Shown piece after piece: positions 12,201-27,200 of a stretch of 64,000 nt of DNA. A program made the translations under genes and the position numbers. This DNA comes from Aquilaria yunnanensis (lineage: Eukaryota > Streptophyta > Magnoliopsida > Malvales > Thymelaeaceae). Numbering within the stretch: the stretch's first letter is position 1; the number at the start of each line of letters is the position of its first letter. The DNA lies in the NCBI GenBank assembly GCA_039654915.1, contig CM077593.1:82626501-82690500 (forward strand). Reading direction: 5' to 3'. The notes under the pieces were generated by a model. It did not search any database and was not told where the DNA came from. It saw only the letters and a program-made list of their open reading frames with translations.

Positions 12201-15200
12201 TTTTAAACTTTTATGAATATGTCTAAGTACATCTATGTAAATATTGATTTAACTGTATATTATGATGAATATTTCATAAACTGGCTATGGATGCAATTTT
12301 GTTGAATTTTAGTATTTTTATATGTATATGGCATAAATTGAAAAATCTAAAAATCAAAATTGAAAAACTAAGAACCATGATTCTGGTTTTGTTCGGTTCT
12401 CAATTACCGGGTTGGATAAAAAAATTTTGAAAACAAGATCATTTCGGGTTGATTTTATTCCACCATAAAACCAACTTGAGGTAGAACCGAATTCGAGGTA
12501 TATATATATAATTATATAATAAAAATATAGCTTTATTAATATATCCATATATAAATGTATTTCTTTGAAAAATTATGATGATCATCTTGTGTTTTTATAT
12601 TAAATCCTTAAACTAATGTCACAAATTGAAAGAACATGGAAGTTTTGAGATCGTTCAGAAAATTTCTTCATATTCACTTGAATCACTTCACTTCCTAGAC
12701 TGACTACTCCTGAGTTTTTTTGCTTTCAATCTTTCTTTTCCAACCTACTCTCCATGACAAAATCCTCAAGTTTTTTCACTTATGAGCCATGTAAAACTGG
12801 AAATTCATGACATCAACATATTTCATATTTTGATATTAAAGAATATAGTTTTAAAGGGTCAACTTTTCATGTTAACTGTCATGCGAATATTGAAGTTACT
12901 GGAGGGAAGTAAATTGATTAAGATGAAAGATACTTCTAAAGCAATTCTTTTAAATCATTTTGGTAACAACATTTTAAACTTTTATGAATATGTCTAAGTA
13001 CATCTATGTAAATATTGATTTAACTGTATATTATGATGAATATTTCATAAACTGGCTATGGATGCAATTTTATTGAATTTTAGTATTTTTATATGTATAT
13101 GGTATAAATTGAAAAATCTAAAAATCAAAATTGAAAAACTAAGAACCGTGATTCTGGTTTTGTTCAGTTCTCAATTATTGGGTTGGGTAAAAAAATTTTG
13201 GAAACAAGATCATTTCGGGTTGATTTTGTTCCACCATAAAACCAACTTGAGGTAGAACCGAATTCGAGGTATATATATATAATTATATAATAAAAATATA
13301 GCTTTATTAATATATCCATATTTAAATGTATTTCTTTGAAAAATTATGAAGATCATCTTGTGTTTTTGTTTTAAATTCTTAAACTACTGTCACAAATTGA
13401 AACAACATGGAAGTTTTTAGATCGTTCAGAAAATTTCTCCATATTCACTTGAATCACTTCACTTCCTAGACTGACTACTCCTGAGTTATTTTGCTTTCAA
13501 TCTTTCTTTTCCAACCTACTCTCTATGATAAAATCCTCAAGTTTTTTCACTTATGAGCCATGTAAAACTGAAAATTCATGACATCAACATATTTCATATT
13601 TTGATACTAAAGAAGATAGTTTTAAAGGGTCAACTTTTCATGTTAACTGTCATGCGAATATTGAAGTTACTGGAGGGAAGTAAATTGAATAAGATGAAAG
13701 GTACTTCTAAAGCAATTCTTTTAAACCATTTTGGTAACAACATTTTAAACTTTTATGAATATGTCTAAGTACATCTATGTAAATATTGATTTAACTGGAT
13801 ATTATGATGAATATTTCATAAACTGGCTATGGATGCAATTTTATTGAATTTTAGTATTTTTATATGTATATGGTATAAATTGAAAAATCTAAAAATCAAA
13901 ATTGAAAAACTAAGAACCATGATTCTGGTTTTGTTCGGTTCTCAATTATCGGGTTGGATAAAAAAATTTTGGAAACAAGATCATTTCGGGGTGATTTTAT
14001 TCCACCATAAAACCAACTTGAGGTAAAACCGAATTCGAGGTATGTATATATAATTATATAATAAAAATATAGCTTTGTTAATATATCCATATATAAATGT
14101 ATTTCTTTGAAAAATTATGATGATCATCTTGTATTTTTATATTAAATCCTTAAACTAATGTCACAAATTGAAAGAACATGGAAGTTTTGAGATCGTTCAG
14201 AAAATTTCTCCAAATTCACTTGAATCACTTCACTTCCTAGACTGACTACTCCTGAGTTATTTTGCTTTCAATCTTTCTTTTCCAACCAACTCTCTATGAC
14301 AAAATCCTCAAGTTTTTTCACTTATGAGCCATGTAAAACTGAAAATTCATGACATCAACATATTTCATATTTGGTACTAAAGAAGATAGTTTTAAAGGGT
14401 CAACTTTTCATGTTAACTATCATGCGAATATTGAAGTTACTGCAGGGAAGTAAATTGATTAAGATGAAAGATACTTCTAAAGCAACTCTTTTAAACCATT
14501 TTGGTAACAAAATTTTAAACTCTTATGAATATGTCTAAGTACATCTATGTAAATATTGATTTAACTGTATATTATGATGAATATTTCATAAACTGGCTAT
14601 GGATGCAATTTTGTTGAATTTTAGTATTTTTATATGTATATGGCATAAATTGAAAAATCTAAAAATCAAAATTGAAAAACTAAGAACCATGATTCTGGTT
14701 TTGTTCGGTTCTCAATTACCGGGTTGGATAAAAAAATTTTGAAAACAAGATCATTTCGGGTTGATTTTATTCCACCATAAAACCAACTTGAGGTAGAACC
14801 GAATTCGAGGTATATATATATAATTATATAATAAAAATATAGCTTTATTAATATATCCATATATAAATGTATTTCTTTGAAAAATTATGAAGATCATCTT
14901 GTGTTTTTATTTTAAATTCTTAAACTAATGTCACAAATTGAAACAACATGGAAGTTTTTAGATCGTTCAGAAAATTTCTCCATATTCACTTGAATCACTT
15001 CACTTCCTAGACTGACTACTCCTGAGTTATTTTGCTTTCAATCTTTCTTTTCCAACCTACTCTCTATGACAAAATCCTCAAGTTTTTTCACTTATGAGCC
15101 ATGTAAAACTGAAAATTCATGACATCAACATATTTCATATTTTGATACTAAAGAAGATAGTTTTAAAGGGTTAACTTTTCATGTTAACTGTCATGCGAAT

Positions 15201-18200
15201 ATTGAAGTTACTGGAGGGAAGTAAATTGATTAAGATGAAAGATACTTCTAAAGCAATTCTTTTAAACCATTTTGGTAACAACATTTTAAACTTTTATGAA
15301 TATGTCTAAGTACATCTATGTAAATATTGATTTAACTGTATATTATGATGAATATTTCATAAACTGGCTATGGATGCAATTTTATTGAATTTTAGTATTT
15401 TTATATGTATATGGTATAAATTGAAAAATGTAAAAATCAAAATTGAAAAACTAAGAACCATGATTCTGGTTTTGTTCGGTTCTCAATTATCGGGTTGGAT
15501 AAAAAAATTTTGGAAACAAGATCATTTCGGGTTGATTTTATTCCACCATTAAACCAACTTGAGGTAGAACCGAATTCGAGGTATATATATATAATTATAT
15601 AATAAAAATATAGCTTTATTAATATATCCATATATAAATGTATTTCTTTGAAAAATTATGATGATCATCTTGTGTTTTTATATTAAATCCTTAAACTAAT
15701 GTCACAAATTGAAAGAACATGGAAGTTTTGAGATCGTTCAGAAAATTTCTTCATATTCACTTGAATCACTTCACTTCCTAGACTGACTACTCCTGAGTTT
15801 TTTTGCTTTCAATCTTTCTTTTCCAACCTACTCTCCATGACAAAATCCTCAAGTTTTTTCACTTATGAGCCATGTAAAACTGGAAATTCATGACATCAAC
15901 ATATTTCATATTTTGATATTAAAGAATATAGTTTTAAAGGGTCAACATTTCATGTTAACTGTCATGCGAATATTGAAGTTACTGGAGGAAAGTAAATTGA
16001 TTAGGATGAAAGATACTTCTAAAGCAATTCTTTTAAATCATTTTGGTAACAACATTTTAAACTTTTATGAATATGTCTAAGTACATCTATGTAAATATTG
16101 ATTTAACTGTATATTATGATGAATATTTCATAAACTGGCTATGGATGCAATTTTATTGAATTTTAGTATTTTTATATGTATATGGTATAAATTGAAAAAT
16201 CTAAAAATTAAAATTGAAAAACTAAGAACCGTGATTCTGGTTTTGTTCAGTTCTCAATTATTGGGTTGGATAAAAAAATTTTGGAAACAAGATCATTTCG
16301 GGTTGATTTTGTTCCACCATAAAACCAACTTGAGGTAGAACCGAATTCGAGGTATATATATATAATTATATAATAAAAATATAGCTTTATTAATATATCC
16401 ATATATAAATGTATTTCTTTGAAAAATTATGAAGATCATCTTGTGTTTTTATTTTAAATTCTTAAACTAATGTCACAAATTGAAACAACATGGAAGTTTT
16501 TAGATCGTTCAGAAAATTTCTCCATATTCACTTGAATCACTTCACTTCCTAGACTGACTACTCCTGAGTTATTTTGCTTTCAATCTTTCTTTTCCAACCT
16601 ACTCTCTATGACAAAATCCTCAAGTTTTTTCACTTATGAGCCATGTAAAACTGAAAATTCATGACATCAACATATTTCATATTTTGATACTAAAGAAGAT
16701 AGTTTTAAAGGGTCAACTTTTCATGTTAACTGTCATGCGAATATTGAAGTTACTGGAGGGAAGTAAATTGAATAAGATGAAAGGTACTTCTAAAGCAATT
16801 CTTTTAAACCATTTTGGTAACAACATTTTAAACTTTTATGAATATGTCTAAGTACATCTATGTAAATATTGATTTAACTGGATATTATGATGAATATTTC
16901 ATAAACTGGCTATGGATGCAATTTTATTGAATTTTAGTATTTTTATATGTATATGGTATAAATTGAAAAATGTAAAAATCAAAATTGAAAAACTAAGAAC
17001 CATGATTCTGGTTTTGTTCGGTTCTCAATTATCGGGTTGGATAAAAAAATTTTGGAAACAAGATCATTTCGGGGTGATTTTATTCCACCATAAAACCAAC
17101 TTGAGGTAAAACCGAATTCGAGGTATGTATATATAATTATATAATAAAAATATAGCTTTGTTAATATATCCATATATAAATGTATTTCTTTGAAAAATTA
17201 TGATGATCATCTTGTATTTTTATATTAAATCCTTAAACTAATGTCACAAATTGAAAGAACATGGAAGTTTTGAGATCGTTCAGAAAATTTCTCCAAATTC
17301 ACTTGAATCACTTCACTTCCTAGACTGACTACTCCTGAGTTATTTTGCTTTCAATCTTTCTTTTCCAACCAACTCTCTATGACAAAATCCTCAAGTTTTT
17401 TCACTTATGAGCCATGTAAAACTGAAAATTCATGACATCAACATATTTCATATTTGGTACTAAAGAAGATAGTTTTAAAGGGTCAACTTTTCATGTTAAC
17501 TATCATGCGAATATTGAAGTTACTGCAGGGAAGTAAATTGATTAAGATGAAAGATACTTCTAAAGCAACTCTTTTAAACCATTTTGGTAACAAAATTTTA
17601 AACTCTTATGAATATGTCTAAGTACATCTATGTAAATATTGATTTAACTGTATATTATGATGAATATTTCATAAACTGGCTATGGATGCAATTTTGTTGA
17701 ATTTTAGTATTTTTATATGTATATGGCATAAATTGAAAAATCTAAAAATCAAAATTGAAAAACTAAGAACCATGATTCTGGTTTTGTTCGGTTCTCAATT
17801 ACCGGGTTGGATAAAAAAATTTTGAAAACAAGATCATTTCGGGTTGATTTTATTCCACCATAAAACCAACTTGAGGTAGAACCGAATTCGAGGTATATAT
17901 ATATAATTATATAATAAAAATATAGCTTTATTAATATATCCATATATAAATGTATTTCTTTGAAAAATTATGAAGATCATCTTGTGTTTTTATTTTAAAT
18001 TCTTAAACTAATGTCACAAATTGAAACAACATGGAAGTTTTTAGATCGTTCAGAAAATTTCTCCATATTCACTTGAATCACTTCACTTCCTAGACTGACT
18101 ACTCCTGAGTTATTTTGCTTTCAATCTTTCTTTTCCAACCTACTCTCTATGACAAAATCCTCAAGTTTTTTCACTTATGAGCCATGTAAAACTGAAAATT

Positions 18201-21200
18201 CATGACATCAACATATTTCATATTTTGATACTAAAGAAGATAGTTTTAAAGGGTTAACTTTTCATGTTAACTGTCATGCGAATATTGAAGTTACTGGAGG
18301 GAAGTAAATTGATTAAGATGAAAGATACTTCTAAAGCAATTCTTTTAAACCATTTTGGTAACAACATTTTAAACTTTTATGAATATGTCTAAGTACATCT
18401 ATGTAAATATTGATTTAACTGTATATTATGATGAATATTTCATAAACTGGCTATGGATGCAATTTTATTGAATTTTAGTATTTTTATATGTATATGGTAT
18501 AAATTGAAAAATGTAAAAATCAAAATTGAAAAACTAAGAACCGTGATTCTGGTTTTGTTCGGTTCTCAATTATCGGGTTGGATAAAAAAATTTTGGAAAC
18601 AAGATCATTTCGGGTTGATTTTATTCCACCATTAAACCAACTTGAGGTAGAACCGAATTCGAGGTATATATATATAATTATATAATAAAAATATAGCTTT
18701 ATTAATATATCCATATATAAATGTATTTCTTTGAAAAATTATGATGATCATCTTGTGTTTTTATATTAAATCCTTAAACTAATGTCACAAATTGAAAGAA
18801 CATGGAAGTTTTGAGATCGTTCAGAAAATTTCTTCATATTCACTTGAATCACTTCACTTCCTAGACTGACTACTCCTGAGTTTTTTTGCTTTCAATCTTT
18901 CTTTTCCAACCTACTCTCCGTGACAAAATCCTCAAGTTTTTTCACTTATGAGCCATGTAAAACTGGAAATTCATGACATCAACATATTTCATATTTTGAT
19001 ATTAAAGAATATAGTTTTAAAGGGTCAACATTTCATGTTAACTGTCATGCGAATATTGAAGTTACTGGAGGAAAGTAAATTGATTAGGATGAAAGATACT
19101 TCTAAAGCAATTCTTTTAAATCATTTTGGTAACAACATTTTAAACTTTTATGAATATGTCTAAGTACATCTATGTAAATATTGATTTAACTGTATATTAT
19201 GATGAATATTTCATAAACTGGCTATGGATGCAATTTTATTGAATTTTAGTATTTTTATATGTATATGGTATAAATTGAAAAATCTAAAAATTAAAATTGA
19301 AAAACTAAGAACCGTGATTCTGGTTTTGTTCAGTTCTCAATTATTGGGTTGGATAAAAAAATTTTGGAAACAAGATCATTTCGGGTTGATTTTGTTCCAC
19401 CATAAAACCAACTAGAGGTAGAACCGAATTCGAGGTATATATATATAATTATATAATAAAAATATAGCTTTATTAATATATCCATATATAAATGTTTTTC
19501 TTTGAAAAATTATGAAGATCATCTTGTGTTTTTATTTTAAATTCTTAAACTAATGTCACAAATTGAAACAACATGGAAGTTTTTAGATCGTTCAGAAAAT
19601 TTCTCCATATTCACTTGAATCACTTCACTTCCTAGACTGACTACTCCTGAGTTATTTTGCTTTCAATCTTTCTTTTCCAACCTACTCTCTATGACAAAAT
19701 CCTCAAGTTTTTTCACTTATGAGCCATGTAAAACTGAAAATTCATGACATCAACATATTTCATATTTTGATACTAAAGAAGATAGTTTTAAAGGGTCAAC
19801 TTTTCATGTTAACTGTCATGCGAATATTGAAGTTACTGGAGGGAAGTAAATTGAATAAGATGAAAGGTACTTCTAAAGCAATTCTTTTAAACCATTTTGG
19901 TAACAACATTTTAAACTTTTATGAATATGTCTAAGTACATCTATGTAAATATTGATTTAACTGGATATTATGATGAATATTTCATAAACTGGCTATGGAT
20001 GCAATTTTATTGAATTTTAGTATTTTTATATGTATATGGTATAAATTGAAAAATCTAAAAATCAAAATTGAAAAACTAAGAACCATGATTCTGGTTTTGT
20101 TCGGTTCTCAATTATCGGGTTGGATAAAAAAATTTTGGAAACAAGATCATTTCGGGGTGATTTTATTCCACCATAAAACCAACTTGAGGTAAAACCGAAT
20201 TCGAGGTATGTATATATAATTATATAATAAAAATATAGCTTTGTTAATATATCCATATATAAATGTATTTCTTTGAAAAATTATGATGATCATCTTGTAT
20301 TTTTATATTAAATCCTTAAACTAATGTCACAAATTGAAAGAACATGGAAGTTTTGAGATCGTTCAGAAAATTTCTCCAAATTCACTTGAATCACTTCACT
20401 TCCTAGACTGACTACTCCTGAGTTATTTTGCTTTCAATCTTTCTTTTCCAACCAACTCTCTATGACAAAATCCTCAAGTTTTTTCACTTATGAGCCATGT
20501 AAAACTGAAAATTCATGACATCAACATATTTCATATTTGGTACTAAAGAAGATAGTTTTAAAGGGTCAACTTTTCATGTTAACTATCATGCGAATATTGA
20601 AGTTACTGCAGGGAAGTAAATTGATTAAGATGAAAGATACTTCTAAAGCAACTCTTTTAAACCATTTTGGTAACAAAATTTTAAACTCTTATGAATATGT
20701 CTAAGTACATCTATGTAAATATTGATTTAACTGTATATTATGATGAATATTTCATAAACTGGCTATGGATGCAATTTTGTTGAATTTTAGTATTTTTATA
20801 TGTATATGGCATAAATTGAAAAATCTAAAAATCAAAATTGAAAAACTAAGAACCATGATTCTGGTTTTGTTCGGTTCTCAATTACCGGGTTGGATAAAAA
20901 AATTTTGAAAACAAGATCATTTCGGGTTGATTTTATTCCACCATAAAACCAACTTGAGGTAGAACCGAATTCGAGGTATATATATATAATTATATAATAA
21001 AAATATAGCTTTATTAATATATCCATATATAAATGTATTTCTTTGAAAAATTATGATGATCATCTTGTGTTTTTATATTAAATCCTTAAACTAATGTCAC
21101 AAATTGAAAGAACATGGAAGTTTTGAGATCGTTCAGAAAATTTCTTCATATTCACTTGAATCACTTCACTTCCTAGACTGACTACTCCTGAGTTTTTTTG

Positions 21201-24200
21201 CTTTCAATCTTCCTTTTCCAACCTACTCTCCATGACAAAATCCTCAAGTTTTTTCACTTATGAGCCATGTAAAACTGGAAATTCATGACATCAACATATT
21301 TCATATTTTGATATTAAAGAATATAGTTTTAAAGGGTCAACTTTTCATGTTAACTGTCATGCGAATATTGAAGTTACTGGAGGGAAGTAAATTGATTAAG
21401 ATGAAAGATACTTCTAAAGCAATTCTTTTAAATCATTTTGGTAACAACATTTTAAACTTTTATGAATATGTCTAAGTACATCTATGTAAATATTGATTTA
21501 ACTGTATATTATGATGAATATTTCATAAACTGGCTATGGATGCAATTTTATTGAATTTTAGTATTTTTATATGTATATGGTATAAATTGAAAAATCTAAA
21601 AATCAAAATTGAAAAACTAAGAACCGTGATTCTGGTTTTGTTCAGTTCTCAATTATTGGGTTGGATAAAAAAATTTTGGAAACAAGATCATTTCGGGTTG
21701 ATTTTGTTCCACCATAAAACCAACTTGAGGTAGAACCGAATTCGAGGTATATATATATAATTATATAATAAAAATATAGCTTTATTAATATATCCATATA
21801 TAAATGTATTTCTTTGAAAAATTATGAAGATCATCTTGTGTTTTTATTTTAAATTCTTAAACTAATGTCACAAATTGAAACAACATGGAAGTTTTGAGAT
21901 CGTTCAGAAAATTTCTCCATATTCACTTGAATCACTTCACTTCCTAGACTGACTACTCCTGAGTTTTTTTGCTTTCAATCTTTCTTTTCCAACCAACTCT
22001 CTATGACAAAATCCTCAAGTTTTTTCACTTATGAGCCATGTAAAACTGAAAATTCATGACATCAACATATTTCATATTTGGTACTAAAGAAGATAGTTTT
22101 AAAGGGTCAACTTTTCATGTTAACTGTCATGCGAATATTGAAGTTACTGGAGGGAAGTAAATTGATTAAGATGAAAGATACTTCTAAAGCAACTCTTTTA
22201 AACCATTTTGGAAACAAAATTTTAAACTTTTATGAATATGTCTAAGTACATCTATGTAAATATTGATTTAACTGTATATTATGATGAATATTTCATAAAC
22301 TGGCTATGGATGCAATTTTGTTGAATTTTAGTATTTTTATATGTATATGGCATAAATTGAAAAATCTAAAAATCAAAATTGAAAAACTAAGAACCATGAT
22401 TCTGGTTTTGTTCGGTTCTCAATTACCGGGTTGGATAAAAAAATTTTGAAAACAAGATCATTTCGGGTTGATTTTATTCCACCATAAAACCAACTTGAGG
22501 TAGAACCGAATTCGAGGTATATATATATAATTATATAATAAAAATATAGCTTTATTAATATATCCATATATAAATGTATTTCTTTGAAAAATTATGATGA
22601 TCATCTTGTGTTTTTATATTAAATCCTTAAACTAATGTCACAAATTGAAAGAACATGGAAGTTTTGAGATCGTTCAGAAAATTTCTTCATATTCACTTGA
22701 ATCACTTCACTTCCTAGACTGACTACTCCTGAGTTTTTTTGCTTTCAATCTTTCTTTTCCAACCTACTCTCCATGACAAAATCCTCAAGTTTTTTCACTT
22801 ATGAGCCATGTAAAACTGGAAATTCATGACATCAACATATTTCATATTTTGATATTAAAGAATATAGTTTTAAAGGGTCAACATTTCATGTTAACTGTCA
22901 TGCGAATATTGAAGTTACTGGAGGAAAGTAAATTGATTAGGATGAAAGATACTTCTAAAGCAATTCTTTTAAATCATTTTGGTAACAACATTTTAAACTT
23001 TTGTGAATATGTCTAAGTACATCTATGTAAATATTGATTTAACTGTATATTATGATGAATATTTCATAAACTGGCTATGGATGCAATTTTATTGAATTTT
23101 AGTATTTTTATATGTATATGGTATAAATTGAAAAATCTAAAAATTAAAATTGAAAAACTAAGAACCGTGATTCTGGTTTTGTTCAGTTCTCAATTATTGG
23201 GTTGGATAAAAAAATTTTGGAAACAAGATCATTTCGGGTTGATTTTGTTCCACCATAAAACCAACTTGAGGTAGAACCGAATTCGAGGTATATATATATA
23301 ATTATATAATAAAAATATAGCTTTATTAATATATCCATATTTAAATGTATTTCTTTGAAAAATTATGAAGATCATCTTGTGTTTTTATTTTAAATTCTTA
23401 AACTAATGTCACAAATTGAAACAACATGGAAGTTTTTAGATCGTTCAGAAAATTTCTCCATATTCACTTGAATCACTTCACTTCCTAGACTGACTACTCC
23501 TGAGTTATTTTGCTTTCAATCTTTCTTTTCCAACCTACTCTCTATGACAAAATCCTCAAGTTTTTTCACTTATGAGCCATGTAAAACTGAAAATTCATGA
23601 CATCAACATATTTCATATTTTGATACTAAAGAAGATAGTTTTAAAGGGTCAACTTTTCATGTTAACTGTCATGCGAATATTGAAGTTACTGGAGGGAAGT
23701 AAATTGAATAAGATGAAAGGTACTTCTAAAGCAATTCTTTTAAACCATTTTGGTAACAACATTTTAAACTTTTATGAATATGTCTAAGTACATCTATGTA
23801 AATATTGATTTAACTGGATATTATGATGAATATTTCATAAACTGGCTATGGATGCAATTTTATTGAATTTTAGTATTTTTATATGTATATGGTATAAATT
23901 GAAAAATCTAAAAATCAAAATTGAAAAACTAAGAACCATGATTCTGGTTTTGTTCGGTTCTCAATTATCGGGTTGGATAAAAAAATTTTGGAAACAAGAT
24001 CATTTCGGGGTGATTTTATTCCACCATAAAACCAACTTGAGGTAAAACCGAATTCGAGGTATGTATATATAATTATATAATAAAAATATAGCTTTGTTAA
24101 TATATCCATATATAAATGTATTTCTTTGAAAAATTATGATGATCATCTTGTATTTTTATATTAAATCCTTAAACTAATGTCACAAATTGAAAGAACATGG

Positions 24201-27200
24201 AAGTTTTGAGATCGTTCAGAAAATTTCTCCAAATTCACTTGAATCACTTCACTTCCTAGACTGACTACTCCTGAGTTATTTTGCTTTCAATCTTTCTTTT
24301 CCAACCAACTCTCTATGACAAAATCCTCAAGTTTTTTCACTTATGAGCCATGTAAAACTGAAAATTCATGACATCAACATATTTCATATTTGGTACTAAA
24401 GAAGATAGTTTTAAAGGGTCAACTTTTCATGTTAACTATCATGCGAATATTGAAGTTACTGCAGGGAAGTAAATTGATTAAGATGAAAGATACTTCTAAA
24501 GCAACTCTTTTAAACCATTTTGGTAACAAAATTTTAAACTCTTATGAATATGTCTAAGTACATCTATGTAAATATTGATTTAACTGTATATTATGATGAA
24601 TATTTCATAAACTGGCTATGGATGCAATTTTGTTGAATTTTAGTATTTTTATATGTATATGGCATAAATTGAAAAATCTAAAAATCAAAATTGAAAAACT
24701 AAGAACCATGATTCTGGTTTTGTTCGGTTCTCAATTACCGGGTTGGATAAAAAAATTTTGAAAACAAGATCATTTCGGGTTGATTTTATTCCACCATAAA
24801 ACCAACTTGAGGTAGAACCGAATTCGAGGTATATATATATAATTATATAATAAAAATATAGCTTTATTAATATATCCATATATAAATGTATTTCTTTGAA
24901 AAATTATGAAGATCATCTTGTGTTTTTATTTTAAATTCTTAAACTAATGTCACAAATTGAAACAACATGGAAGTTTTTAGATCGTTCAGAAAATTTCTCC
25001 ATATTCACTTGAATCACTTCACTTCCTAGACTGACTACTCCTGAGTTATTTTGCTTTCAATCTTTCTTTTCCAACCTACTCTCTATGACAAAATCCTCAA
25101 GTTTTTTCACTTATGAGCCATGTAAAACTGAAAATTCATGACATCAACATATTTCATATTTTGATACTAAAGAAGATAGTTTTAAAGGGTTAACTTTTCA
25201 TGTTAACTGTCATGCGAATATTGAAGTTACTGGAGGGAAGTAAATTGATTAAGATGAAAGATACTTCTAAAGCAATTCTTTTAAACCATTTTGGTAACAA
25301 CATTTTAAACTTTTATGAATATGTCTAAGTACATCTATGTAAATATTGATTTAACTGTATATTATGATGAATATTTCATAAACTGGCTATGGATGCAATT
25401 TTATTGAATTTTAGTATTTTTATATGTATATGGTATAAATTGAAAAATGTAAAAATCAAAATTGAAAAACTAAGAACCATGATTCTGGTTTTGTTCGGTT
25501 CTCAATTATCGGGTTGGATAAAAAAATTTTGGAAACAAGATCATTTCGGGTTGATTTTATTCCACCATTAAACCAACTTGAGGTAGAACCGAATTCGAGG
25601 TATATATATATAATTATATAATAAAAATATAGCTTTATTAATATATCCATATATAAATGTATTTCTTTGAAAAATTATGATGATCATCTTGTGTTTTTAT
25701 ATTAAATCCTTAAACTAATGTCACAAATTGAAAGAACATGGAAGTTTTGAGATCGTTCAGAAAATTTCTTCATATTCACTTGAATCACTTCACTTCCTAG
25801 ACTGACTACTCCTGAGTTTTTTTGCTTTCAATCTTTCTTTTCCAACCTACTCTCCATGACAAAATCCTCAAGTTTTTTCACTTATGAGCCATGTAAAACT
25901 GGAAATTCATGACATCAACATATTTCATATTTTGATATTAAAGAATATAGTTTTAAAGGGTCAACATTTCATGTTAACTGTCATGCGAATATTGAAGTTA
26001 CTGGAGGAAAGTAAATTGATTAGGATGAAAGATACTTCTAAAGCAATTCTTTTAAATCATTTTGGTAACAACATTTTAAACTTTTATGAATATGTCTAAG
26101 TACATCTATGTAAATATTGATTTAACTGTATATTATGATGAATATTTCATAAACTGGCTATGGATGCAATTTTATTGAATTTTAGTATTTTTATATGTAT
26201 ATGGTATAAATTGAAAAATCTAAAAATTAAAATTGAAAAACTAAGAACCGTGATTCTGGTTTTGTTCAGTTCTCAATTATTGGGTTGGATAAAAAAATTT
26301 TGGAAACAAGATCATTTCGGGTTGATTTTGTTCCACCATAAAACCAACTTGAGGTAGAACCGAATTCGAGGTATATATATATAATTATATAATAAAAATA
26401 TAGCTTTATTAATATATCCATATATAAATGTATTTCTTTGAAAAATTATGAAGATCATCTTGTGTTTTTATTTTAAATTCTTAAACTAATGTCACAAATT
26501 GAAACAACATGGAAGTTTTTAGATCGTTCAGAAAATTTCTCCATATTCACTTGAATCACTTCACTTCCTAGACTGACTACTCCTGAGTTATTTTGCTTTC
26601 AATCTTTCTTTTCCAACCTACTCTCTATGACAAAATCCTCAAGTTTTTTCACTTATGAGCCATGTAAAACTGAAAATTCATGACATCAACATATTTCATA
26701 TTTTGATACTAAAGAAGATAGTTTTAAAGGGTCAACTTTTCATGTTAACTGTCATGCGAATATTGAAGTTACTGGAGGGAAGTAAATTGAATAAGATGAA
26801 AGGTACTTCTAAAGCAATTCTTTTAAACCATTTTGGTAACAACATTTTAAACTTTTATGAATATGTCTAAGTACATCTATGTAAATATTGATTTAACTGG
26901 ATATTATGATGAATATTTCATAAACTGGCTATGGATGCAATTTTATTGAATTTTAGTATTTTTATATGTATATGGTATAAATTGAAAAATCTAAAAATCA
27001 AAATTGAAAAACTAAGAACCATGATTCTGGTTTTGTTCGGTTCTCAATTATCGGGTTGGATAAAAAAATTTTGGAAACAAGATCATTTCGGGGTGATTTT
27101 ATTCCACCATAAAACCAACTTGAGGTAAAACCGAATTCGAGGTATGTATATATAATTATATAATAAAAATATAGCTTTGTTAATATATCCATATATAAAT